From Bradyrhizobium manausense (GTDB taxonomy: Bacteria > Pseudomonadota > Alphaproteobacteria > Rhizobiales > Xanthobacteraceae), in the NCBI RefSeq assembly GCF_018131105.1, contig NZ_JAFCJI010000001.1:620001-684000 (forward strand): a stretch of 64,000 nt of DNA, given 5' to 3'. The notes beneath the pieces are model-generated. The model saw only the letters and a list, made by a program, of their open reading frames with translations, was not told the origin of the DNA and did no database searches. Both the position numbers and the translations under genes were made by a program. Numbering within the stretch: position 1 is the stretch's first letter; each line of letters starts with the position of its first letter. Shown here one piece after another: positions 8,415 through 16,030 of the stretch.

Positions 8415-8500
8415 CGTCATTGCGAGGAGCGAAGCGACGAAGCAATCCAGAATGTCTCCGCGGAGGGGTTGTGGATTGCTTCGCTTCGATCGCAATGACG
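8415..8500 (+). repeat. Dispersed palindromic repeat, family I, copy 2, inside the paa operon
   Basis: This 86-bp palindrome (CGTCATTGCGAGGAGC...GATCGCAATGACG, with core TCTCCGCGGAG) fills most of the 132 bases between paaD and paaE. Copies 2, 4, 5 and 6 share an extra GAGCGAAGCGACGAAGC left arm that copies 1 and 3 lack. Confidence 0.9.
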
Positions 8501-8525
8501 ACGTCTCAGATCTAGGGCAATCCTG

Positions 8526-9608
8526 ATGTCAGCAGCCGCACCGCGCTTCCATCGCCTGGCCGTCAACGATCTCCGCCGCGAGGCGTCAGACGCCGTTTCG
8601 ATGACGTTCGCTATCCCGCACGAACTCGCCAACGACTATGCGTTCAGTCCCGGTCAGTATCTCACGCTCCGGACGACGCTCGACGGCGAGGAAGTGCGCC
8701 GTTCCTATTCGATCTGCTCCGGCCCTGACGACGGCGAGATTCGTATCGCCGTAAAGAAGGTGGACGGCGGCGCATTCTCGAGCTGGGCGGCGGACGATTT
8801 GAAGCACGGCGACGAACTCGACGTCATGACGCCGACCGGCCGTTTTGGCATGGTCCCACCCGCCGAAGGCGGGCGTATCCACGTCGGCTTTGCTGCAGGC
8901 TCCGGCATCACGCCGATCCTGTCGATCGTCAAGGGTATCCTCGCACGCGAGCCGGTCAGCCGCTTCTTCCTGTTTTACGGCAACCGCGAGACCGACAACA
9001 TCATGTTCCTCGAGGCGCTCGAGGAGCTCAAGGATCGTTTCATCGATCGCCTCTCGATCTTCCACGTCATCTCCGGCGAGGAGCAGGACATCCCGATCCT
9101 GCATGGCCGGCTCGACGGCGACAAGGTGAGGGTGCTTCTGCGTTCGCTGGTGCCTGCGGCCAGCGTCGATCACGTCTTCATCTGCGGCCCGTCCGGCATG
9201 AGCGAGGACGTCGAGGTGACGTGCCGGGATATCGGCATCGCGGATGAGCGCATTCACGTCGAACGCTTCGTCTCGGAGTTCGGCGGCAAGCCGCGGCCCA
9301 AGAAGGTCGTTGCGCCCGATGCGCCGCCGAAGGCCATAGCGTCGCTGATCATCGACGGCAAGCGCCGCGACGTGCCGGTCGCCGAGGACGAAGCGATCCT
9401 CGATGCCGCGCTTCGCGCCGGTGTCGATCTTCCCTTCGCCTGCAAGGGCGGCATGTGCTCGACCTGCCGCGCCAAGCTGGTCGAGGGCGAAGCGCCGATG
9501 GAGCTCAATTATTCGCTGGAGCCCTGGGAGCTGAAGGCCGGCTTTGTGCTCACCTGCCAGGCCAAACCTTCGTCGGAGCGGGTCGTGGTCGATTACGACC
9601 ACGTTTGA
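8526..9608 (+). CDS. paaE: Phenylacetyl-CoA epoxidase reductase subunit PaaE
   Basis: This is a 360-residue electron-transfer subunit. It has an FAD domain (RSYSIC near residue 58), an NAD(P) domain (GFAAGSGITPILSI near residue 120), then a C-terminal plant-type [2Fe-2S] ferredoxin domain with C306, C311, C314 and C344 (CKGGMCSTC and LTCQAK). It carries NADPH electrons to the PaaA di-iron centre. The start ATG lies 25 bases after the palindromic repeat, with only a modest AGGGCA site, so its translation is probably independent of paaD. Confidence 0.95.
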   Translation: MSAAAPRFHRLAVNDLRREASDAVSMTFAIPHELANDYAFSPGQYLTLRTTLDGEEVRRSYSICSGPDDGEIRIAVKKVDGGAFSSWAADDLKHGDELDVMTPTGRFGMVPPAEGGRIHVGFAAGSGITPILSIVKGILAREPVSRFFLFYGNRETDNIMFLEALEELKDRFIDRLSIFHVISGEEQDIPILHGRLDGDKVRVLLRSLVPAASVDHVFICGPSGMSEDVEVTCRDIGIADERIHVERFVSEFGGKPRPKKVVAPDAPPKAIASLIIDGKRRDVPVAEDEAILDAALRAGVDLPFACKGGMCSTCRAKLVEGEAPMELNYSLEPWELKAGFVLTCQAKPSSERVVVDYDHV

Positions 9609-9663
9609 CAGTGTTGGCTATCGAGCAGAACATCATGAGCAGGAAATTCGCCCGGAGAAGCGC

Positions 9664-10113
9664 GTGAACGTCAAAGCCACCCTGTCGCCCGAGGATGTTG
9701 CCCGCGCCTGCGCCGACGCGATGTGGGCGGAGGACGATGCCTCCAAGGGGCTCGGCATGGAGATCGTCGAAGTCGGTCCTGGTTTTGCGACACTTGCCAT
9801 GACGGTGCGGCCTGACATGGTCAACGGTCAGCGGATCGCCCATGGCGGCTTCATCTTTACGCTCGCTGATTCCGCTTTCGCCTTCGCCTGCAATTCGCAC
9901 AATGATCGCGTGGTCGCAGCGCAAGGCCAGATCACCTTCATCAAGCCGGGGAAGCTTGGTGACCGCCTCGTTGCGAAAGCGCGTGAGGTCACCCGTAGCG
10001 GCCGTTCCGGCATCTATGACGTGCGCGTCACCGCAGGCGATACTTTGATCGCAGAATTCCGTGGGCATTCGCGTGTCATTCCCGGCACGTGGCTGCCGGC
10101 GCAAGACCAATAA
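9664..10113 (+). CDS. paaI: Hydroxyphenylacetyl-CoA thioesterase PaaI
   Basis: This is a 149-residue single hot-dog-fold thioesterase. The key stretch GQRIAHGGFIFTLADSAFAFA (about residues 57-77) holds the catalytic loop and helix of PaaI enzymes, with Asp in LADSAFA. PaaI hydrolyses dead-end hydroxyphenylacetyl-CoA and rescues CoA during phenylacetate breakdown. The start is GTG at 9664, with GGAGAA 5-10 bases upstream. The frame runs open into paaE, but that part has no family similarity. Confidence 0.93.
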   Translation: MNVKATLSPEDVARACADAMWAEDDASKGLGMEIVEVGPGFATLAMTVRPDMVNGQRIAHGGFIFTLADSAFAFACNSHNDRVVAAQGQITFIKPGKLGDRLVAKAREVTRSGRSGIYDVRVTAGDTLIAEFRGHSRVIPGTWLPAQDQ

Positions 10114-10145
10114 AGAGAAGAACAAATCAGTGTGGGGAAACGAGA

Positions 10146-11477
10146 ATGGCTTCGACGAAGCTGAAGGACGGCGGCCACACCTATAAGGCCGAGATGGATG
10201 CGCAGGAGCGCGCGTCGCGCGACGAGATCATGACGCTGCAGAAGCAGCGGCTGGCCTGGTCGCTGAAGCACGCCTATGACAACGTCGCGCATTATCGCAA
10301 CGCGTTCGACAAGGCCGGCGTGCATCCGTCCGACTTTCGCGAACTGTCCGATCTCGCGAAGTTTCCGTTCACGGTGAAAACGGACCTCCGCGACAACTAT
10401 CCCTTCAACATGTTTGCGGTGCCGCGCGAAAAGCTGGTGCGCGTTCATGCGTCCTCGGGCACGACGGGCAAGCCGATCGTCGTTGGCTATACCCGGCGCG
10501 ACATCGATACCTGGTCGGATGTGATGGCGCGCTCGATCCGCGCTGCCGGCGGCCGCACCGGCATGATCATCCACAACGCTTACGGCTATGGTCTCTTCAC
10601 CGGCGGCCTGGGCGTCCACTCCGGCGCCGAAAAGCTCGGCTGCACGGTGGTGCCGATCTCCGGCGGCATGACCGAGCGACAGGTGCAGCTCATCAACGAT
10701 TTCAGGCCCGACATCATCACGGTGACGCCGAGCTACATGCTGGCGATCCTGGACGAGTTCAAGCGCCAGAAGCTCGATCCGCGTCAATGCTCGCTCAAGG
10801 TCGGCATCTTCGGCGCCGAGCCCTGGACCAATGCGATGCGCAGCGAAATCGAAGATGCCTTCGACATGGACGCGACCGACATCTATGGGCTCTCCGAGGT
10901 GATTGGCCCCGGCGTGGCACAGGAATGCATCGAGACCAAGGACGGCCTGCATATCTGGGAGGATCATTTCTATCCCGAAGTGATCGACCCCCAGACGGGC
11001 GCGGTGCTCCCGGATGGCGAGAAGGGCGAGCTGGTCTTCACTTCGCTCACCAAGGAAGCTTTCCCGGTGATCCGCTATCGCACCCGCGATCTGACGCGGC
11101 TGCTGCCGGGCACGGCGCGGCCGGGCATGCGGCGTATGGAGAAGGTGACCGGTCGCTCGGACGACATGATCATCCTGCGTGGCGTCAACCTGTTCCCGAC
11201 CCAGATCGAGGAAGTGCTGCTTGCGACCGACTGGTGCGGTGGACATTTCATCATGGAGTTGACGCGCGAGGGCCGCATGGACGAGCTGACCATCATCGCA
11301 GAGGCGCGGCCAGAGAGCTGGGACGGAAAGGGTCTGGTCGATCATGCCGACCGGATTTCGACCCATATCAAGAACACGATCGGGATCAGCTCCAAGGTAC
11401 AGGTGGTCGCGCCGGCGACGCTGGAACGCTCGTTGGGCAAGGCCAAGCGGCTCTACGACAAGCGGGCCAAGGACTGA
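10146..11477 (+). CDS. paaK: Phenylacetate-CoA ligase PaaK
   Basis: This is a 443-residue member of the adenylate-forming superfamily. It activates phenylacetate with ATP and CoA, the first step of the pathway. The phosphate-binding SSGTTGKP is at residues 103-110. The acyl-adenylate DIYGLSE motif, the YRTRDL hinge region and a C-terminal lid with GRSDDMIILRG follow. The ATG at 10146 follows GGGGAAACGAGA. A potential extension upstream would overlap paaI and lacks similarity. It is the last paa gene of the block and is closed by an intrinsic terminator. Confidence 0.95.
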   Translation: MASTKLKDGGHTYKAEMDAQERASRDEIMTLQKQRLAWSLKHAYDNVAHYRNAFDKAGVHPSDFRELSDLAKFPFTVKTDLRDNYPFNMFAVPREKLVRVHASSGTTGKPIVVGYTRRDIDTWSDVMARSIRAAGGRTGMIIHNAYGYGLFTGGLGVHSGAEKLGCTVVPISGGMTERQVQLINDFRPDIITVTPSYMLAILDEFKRQKLDPRQCSLKVGIFGAEPWTNAMRSEIEDAFDMDATDIYGLSEVIGPGVAQECIETKDGLHIWEDHFYPEVIDPQTGAVLPDGEKGELVFTSLTKEAFPVIRYRTRDLTRLLPGTARPGMRRMEKVTGRSDDMIILRGVNLFPTQIEEVLLATDWCGGHFIMELTREGRMDELTIIAEARPESWDGKGLVDHADRISTHIKNTIGISSKVQVVAPATLERSLGKAKRLYDKRAKD

Positions 11478-11513
11478 CTTGACGGATTGACTTGACCGCC
11501 CCCAAAGGCGACA

Positions 11514-11540
11514 AGGCCCGCGAGAAATTGCGGGTCTTTT
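11514..11540 (+). terminator. Intrinsic terminator of the paa operon
   Basis: AGGCCCGC and GCGGGTCT pair (one G-T) around an 8-base loop and are followed by TTTT. It ends two bases before the ATG of the following quinone-reductase-like gene. Confidence 0.8.
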
Positions 11541-11542
11541 CC

Positions 11543-12544
11543 ATGTCGCCAGCCGATAAAGCCGTCGAAGCGCGTTGCGTCCGCCTCAATGCCAAGGCCG
11601 AGAATGCCGCTGCAGTTGCCCCGGTGGTCGAGCATCATATGCTGTCGCGCGGGCCGAACGATCTGCTGATCGAGGTGAAGGCTGCGGCCGTCAATCCATC
11701 CGACGTCAAGGCCGCGACCGGGCTGATGCCCTATGCCATATTCCCGCGTACGCCCGGCCGCGACTACGCGGGCGTGGTGATCGATGGGCCTGCCGGCACA
11801 CCAGGGCGCGAAGTGTTCGGCTCCTCCGGTGATCTCGGCATCCGCCGTGATGGTACGCACGCGAGCCATCTCGTCGTTGAGGCCGATGCCGTGGTTGAGA
11901 AGCCCAAGACGGTATCGTGGGAAGAAGCCGCAGGCATTGGTGTCCCCTTCGTCACCGCGATGGAAGGCTTTCGCCGCGCCGGCATTCCGAAGTCCGGCGA
12001 AACCGTGCTGGTGTTCGGTGTCAACGGCAAGGTCGGGCAATCAGCGGTGCAGATCGCGACCTGGCAGGGCGCGCGCGTCGTCGGCGTGGTGCGCAAGCCT
12101 GAGGCTTATGAAGGCCATGGCAATACGCCGATCGAGGTGGTCGACGCCTCCGCGATCGACGTCGCGACGCGCGTGCGCGAACTGACCGGCGGCAAGGGCG
12201 CCGACATCGTCTTCAACACGGTCGGCGATCCCTATTTTCAGGCCGCACACAAGTCGCTCGCGCTGCGCGGTCGCCAGATCCTGATCGCTGCGATCGACCG
12301 TATCGTGGAGTTCAACATTCTCGAATTCTATCGGGGGCAGCACACCTATGTCGGCATCGACACGCTCGGGCTGTCCTCGATCGCAACCGGCGCCGTGCTG
12401 CGCGAGCTCGGTCCGGGCTTCGCGAGCGGGCACTTGAAGCCGTTCCCGATCAAGGCGAGTGCCGTCTATCCGCTCGAGCGTGCCAAGGAAGCATATGCTG
12501 CGGTCGCCGGCTCTTCGCGTGATCGCGTGATCCTGAAGCCCTGA
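11543..12544 (+). CDS. Zinc-independent quinone oxidoreductase-like MDR protein
   Basis: This is a 333-residue member of the medium-chain dehydrogenase/reductase superfamily. The GroES-like domain includes AAAVNPSDVKAATG near residue 50. The Rossmann part has the nucleotide loop VFGVNGKVGQSAVQIA near residue 165, and the family ending ERAKEAYAAV follows. Structural zinc cysteines are absent, as in NADPH:quinone reductases and enoyl reductases. The ATG at 11543 is taken because a terminator hairpin lies immediately before it. An upstream TTG at 11492 would place the hairpin within the gene. The stop is 2 bases from the YeeE gene, so the two are probably cotranscribed. The substrate is unknown. 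Confidence 0.82.
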   Translation: MSPADKAVEARCVRLNAKAENAAAVAPVVEHHMLSRGPNDLLIEVKAAAVNPSDVKAATGLMPYAIFPRTPGRDYAGVVIDGPAGTPGREVFGSSGDLGIRRDGTHASHLVVEADAVVEKPKTVSWEEAAGIGVPFVTAMEGFRRAGIPKSGETVLVFGVNGKVGQSAVQIATWQGARVVGVVRKPEAYEGHGNTPIEVVDASAIDVATRVRELTGGKGADIVFNTVGDPYFQAAHKSLALRGRQILIAAIDRIVEFNILEFYRGQHTYVGIDTLGLSSIATGAVLRELGPGFASGHLKPFPIKASAVYPLERAKEAYAAVAGSSRDRVILKP

Positions 12545-12546
12545 TC

Positions 12547-13602
12547 ATGGATCCCACTCAACTCGTCATCCTCGCTGGCCTTGCCATCGGCCTCATCTAT
12601 GGAGCCGTTGGCTTGCTCAGCGGCTTCTGCCTGATGAGCAGCATGCGCGGATGGCTGGCGGAGGGAGACGGGCGGCTGGTGCGGAGCTACGCGCTGGCGA
12701 TCGCGGTCGCGATTGCCGCGAGCCAGTTCCTCGCAGGCCAAGGCACGGTCGATCTCGGCAAGTCGATCTACCTGCAGCAGACATTCTCGGTGCCCGTGCT
12801 GTTCCTCGGTGGCCTGCTGTTTGGATACGGCATGGTGCTGTCGAACGGCTGCGGATCGCGCGCGCTGGTGCTGCTTGGGCGCGGCAATCTCCGCTCTTTC
12901 GTCGTCGTGATCGTGCTCGCTATCGCGGCGCAGATGACGCTCAAAGGCTTGATCGCGCCGGCGCGAATTGCGCTCGTCCAGGCGTCGCAAACGACTGTGA
13001 ACGCGAATTCGCTGCCGTCGCTGCTGGCAACGCTCGGCGTCACCGAGGCTGCTTCGCGAGTATTGGCCGCAGCCGCGATCGTCGTGGCGCTGATCCTGTT
13101 TGCCTTCGCCCATCCGACGTTCCGCCGCTCGCCGGGCCAGATCGCAGCGGGCATCATCGTCGGCCTGCTTGTCGCCGGTGGCTGGTACGTCACCGGCTAT
13201 CTCGGCGCCGATGATTTCAATCCCGTCCCGGTAACGTCGCTCACCTTCATTGCGCCGATCGCCGATAGCCTGCAATACGCGATGCTCTCGACCGGCCTGA
13301 CGCTGAACTTCGGTGTCGCGACCGTTGGCGGGGTCTTTGCCGGCAGTCTGGTCACCGCGCTCGCCACCGGCCGCTTCCATCTCGAAGGCTATTCATCGCC
13401 CCGCCACATGCTGCGCTCTGCCGGGGGCGCCGCGCTGATGGGCATCGGCGGCGTGATGGCGTTCGGTTGCTCGATCGGGCAGGGGCTCACCGGCATGTCG
13501 ACGCTCGCCCTCGGTTCGTTCGTCGCCGTCGCCGGCATACTGCTCGGCACGACGGCGGGTCTGCGTGGGAACATGCGCGTTCAGCCGCTCGCGGTGGCCT
13601 GA
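12547..13602 (+). CDS. YeeE/YedE family sulfur-compound transporter
   Basis: This is a 351-residue integral membrane protein with about ten hydrophobic segments and two pseudo-repeats. Each has the family cysteine signature: SNGCGSRALVLLGRG (C102) and MAFGCSIGQGLTG (C308). YeeE-type proteins (TsuA) import thiosulfate or other small sulfur species by relay through these cysteines. It follows the MDR gene by 2 bases. No TusA/YeeD-like partner is nearby. Its last 22 bases overlap the 3' end of the convergent EamA gene. Confidence 0.85.
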   Translation: MDPTQLVILAGLAIGLIYGAVGLLSGFCLMSSMRGWLAEGDGRLVRSYALAIAVAIAASQFLAGQGTVDLGKSIYLQQTFSVPVLFLGGLLFGYGMVLSNGCGSRALVLLGRGNLRSFVVVIVLAIAAQMTLKGLIAPARIALVQASQTTVNANSLPSLLATLGVTEAASRVLAAAAIVVALILFAFAHPTFRRSPGQIAAGIIVGLLVAGGWYVTGYLGADDFNPVPVTSLTFIAPIADSLQYAMLSTGLTLNFGVATVGGVFAGSLVTALATGRFHLEGYSSPRHMLRSAGGAALMGIGGVMAFGCSIGQGLTGMSTLALGSFVAVAGILLGTTAGLRGNMRVQPLAVA

Positions 13603-14495
13603 CGGCGCAGCACACGGTCGCCGAGGGTCGCAAGACCGATGCCGGTGACGATCAGCGCAGCTGCGATGGCGAGACTCCTGTCGATCGGCTCACCCAGCAG
13701 CACCGCCGCGCTGGCGATGCCGACCAGTGGCGTCCCGGTGGTGCCGAGCGCCGTCGTCAGCGCCGAGATGCTCCTGTTGACCATCGACATCGCCCAATAA
13801 GCCAGCGCGCTCCCGATCAGGCCGGAATACAGGAACAGCAGAACAAGCTTCCACGACCATTCCACATGCGGCAGGCCATCCATGACGACCGCCGCGCCTG
13901 TGAGCACGATCGTTGCGACGAGCACCTGCCAGATCAGGAGCTGGAGCGGCGAGGCAATCCAGCGATGTGCGCGGATATAGATGATGTTGGCGGCCCAGGA
14001 GATCGCGGCCAGGATGACCATGCCGGCGCCGAGCACGACATTGCGGTTGGCCCAGTCGATCGACGTCGGGTTCAGGATCACGGCCAGCCCGATCAAGCCG
14101 AGCAGGGCGCCCGCGACCTTGGGTGCCGTCAGCGTGTCCTTGCCGAGCAGAGGGGCGGCGATCGCGACCCAGAGCGGCGTGGTGTAGCCGAGTACGATGG
14201 CCTTGCTCGCCGGCAGGAAGCGCACACCGGCCGCAACCAGGACCGAGAATATCGTCATGTGCAGCAGCGCGACGCTCAGTACCACGGGAACGTCCCGTCG
14301 CTCCGGAATCACCAGATTATTGCTCGATCCGAGGATCACGAACAACCCGGCCAGCGCGATCCAGCTCCGGATCGCCGACGTCCACAGCGGCGGAACGAAT
14401 TGAACGAGCTGCTTCGTCACCGACCAATTCACGCCCCAGGCCAGCACGATGACGAGGAACAGGCCGACGGCGGCGCGAGGCGAGAGGGAGTTCAT
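13581..14495 (-). CDS. EamA/DMT family small-molecule exporter
   Basis: This is a 304-residue protein of ten hydrophobic helices in two EamA halves (about residues 9-140 and 150-285). It includes the LAWGVNWSVTK start of helix 1 and the late TTGTPLVGIASAAVLLGEPI helix, typical of drug/metabolite transporters that export amino acids, vitamins or drugs. The ATG at 14495 has AAGGAT 6 bases upstream. In-frame codons further up lack a site. It is divergent from a MocR-type regulator with a palindrome between them, the usual arrangement for a regulator and its target. Its 3' end overlaps the YeeE gene by 22 bases. Confidence 0.87.
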   Translation of the reverse strand: MNSLSPRAAVGLFLVIVLAWGVNWSVTKQLVQFVPPLWTSAIRSWIALAGLFVILGSSNNLVIPERRDVPVVLSVALLHMTIFSVLVAAGVRFLPASKAIVLGYTTPLWVAIAAPLLGKDTLTAPKVAGALLGLIGLAVILNPTSIDWANRNVVLGAGMVILAAISWAANIIYIRAHRWIASPLQLLIWQVLVATIVLTGAAVVMDGLPHVEWSWKLVLLFLYSGLIGSALAYWAMSMVNRSISALTTALGTTGTPLVGIASAAVLLGEPIDRSLAIAAALIVTGIGLATLGDRVLRRQATASG

Positions 14496-14540
14496 CGCAA
14501 AATCCTTGAAGCAGTCCGATGCGGTGGATAGCATCCGGAT

Positions 14541-14584
14541 TGGCACCTGAAAAAGTGCCAGATTGGAGAGAAATAGGGTGCCAG
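14541..14584 (+). promoter_or_regulatory. Operator-like repeats between the EamA and MocR genes
   Basis: TGGCAC (14541-14546) and GTGCCA (14555-14560) form a perfect inverted repeat with an 8-base spacer. The half-site GTGCCAG recurs directly at 14578, overlapping the GTG start of the regulator, 23 bases on. MocR proteins often bind paired direct repeats near divergent promoters, so this is a good candidate site for the adjacent regulator. Confidence 0.5.
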
Positions 14585-16026
14585 TCGCGGAAAGTGTGAT
14601 CTCGACACTGATCGACCTGAATCGCGCCGGTGACGAAGGGCTGGTGGCACAGCTGACGGGTCAGCTCAGGGGCCTGATCGCGGCCGGACGTCTCGCCAAG
14701 GGCCGCGAACTGCCGTCGAGCCGTCAGCTTGCGAGCGATCTCGGTGTCTCGCGCAACACCGTCACCTACGCGTTCGAGCAACTCGCCGCCGAAGGATATC
14801 TCGAGGCGTCGCATGGTCGTCGTCCCGTGGTGATGGTCGACGGTGGCGGGCGGGTGAGAGGAACCATCGCTGCAGCTTCAGGCGTCCGCTCGGCGAGGCG
14901 GCAGCTCTCGCCCTGGGCTTCACAGCTCACGCAAACCGACTGGCCGATGTCCTATCAGGCTCGACTGAAGCCGTTGCGTCCCGGCCACGGGGATGCGCGG
15001 GAGTTTCCGAACGAGGTGTGGGCACGCTGCCTGCGCCGTAGCGCCGTGCGTGCTGGCACACGTGAGCTTGGTCCGGTCAACCGCACACGCCTGCGCGAGG
15101 CGCTGGCGCATTATCTCGCGACCAGCAGGGGCGTTCGGGCCACGGCAGACCAGATCATGATCCTGCCGAGCGCGCAGGCCGCACTGACCCTGATCGCGGC
15201 TGTTCTCGTCGTGCCTGGCGACGAGGTCTGTGTCGAAGACCCCGGCTATCCCGGCGCCGCGGCGGCCTTCCGTGCATCCGGCGCGCATGTCACCGGCATG
15301 AGGCTGGATGAGCAGGGCATGCAGCAGATGCCGGAAACGGCCGCGCCAAAACTCGTCTTCATGACGCCATCGCATCAGCACCCGACTGGACGGCTGATGT
15401 CGCTGGCTCGCCGCACCGAGTTTCTGAGGTCAAGCAGGCCCGGCAAGACCTGGATTGTAGAGGACGACTATGACGGTGAATTCCACTACGACAGCCGGCC
15501 GGTGCCGGCTCTGCAGGGGCTCGATGCCCATGGCCGCGTGTTCTATGTGGGGACGTTCTCAAAGGCGATGACATCGGATATCCGGCTCGGCTATCTCGTC
15601 GCGCCGCCCGCGCTGGTCGGAACCCTGGAGATTGCGCAGCGGCATATCGGGTTGATCGCCTCCAGCCACATCCAGGAAGCCTTGGCCGAGTTCATCGCCG
15701 ACGGGCATTTCCTGGCGCACCTGCGCCGGGTGCGCCGGCTCTATCACGCGCGTCGCGATCATCTTGTCGAGGGACTGGAGCGTCACCTCGGTGAGGTGCT
15801 CTCGGCCGAAGTGCCATCGGGCGGCATCCAGCTCGTTGCCCGGCTCAAGCGCGGCCGGGCCGATCAGGCGGCGGTGAAGCGGTTGGTCGAAGCAGGCGTC
15901 GAAACGCGGGCCTTGTCGAGCCTGGCGCTCGGCAAGCCACGCGATCACGGCTTGCTGCTCGGCTTTGCGGCCTGGCGCGAGGGCGAGATCAGCGCGGCGG
16001 TGCGAACGATGGCGTCGTGCTTTTAG
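14578..16026 (+). CDS. MocR/PdxR-type GntR regulator with aminotransferase domain
   Basis: This is a 482-residue chimera. An N-terminal GntR winged helix (about residues 20-85, with GRELPSSRQLASDLGVSRNT) is followed by a fold-type I aminotransferase-like domain. The PLP lysine is K329 in GTFSKAM, and IVEDDYDGEF is the usual aspartate region. Such regulators sense PLP or an amino-compound adduct. The GTG start at 14578 has GGAGAG 7 bases upstream, which favours it over a TTG five codons earlier. It is divergent from the EamA exporter and is its probable regulator. The ligand is unknown. Confidence 0.9.
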   Translation: MPVAESVISTLIDLNRAGDEGLVAQLTGQLRGLIAAGRLAKGRELPSSRQLASDLGVSRNTVTYAFEQLAAEGYLEASHGRRPVVMVDGGGRVRGTIAAASGVRSARRQLSPWASQLTQTDWPMSYQARLKPLRPGHGDAREFPNEVWARCLRRSAVRAGTRELGPVNRTRLREALAHYLATSRGVRATADQIMILPSAQAALTLIAAVLVVPGDEVCVEDPGYPGAAAAFRASGAHVTGMRLDEQGMQQMPETAAPKLVFMTPSHQHPTGRLMSLARRTEFLRSSRPGKTWIVEDDYDGEFHYDSRPVPALQGLDAHGRVFYVGTFSKAMTSDIRLGYLVAPPALVGTLEIAQRHIGLIASSHIQEALAEFIADGHFLAHLRRVRRLYHARRDHLVEGLERHLGEVLSAEVPSGGIQLVARLKRGRADQAAVKRLVEAGVETRALSSLALGKPRDHGLLLGFAAWREGEISAAVRTMASCF

Positions 16027-16030
16027 AGCG

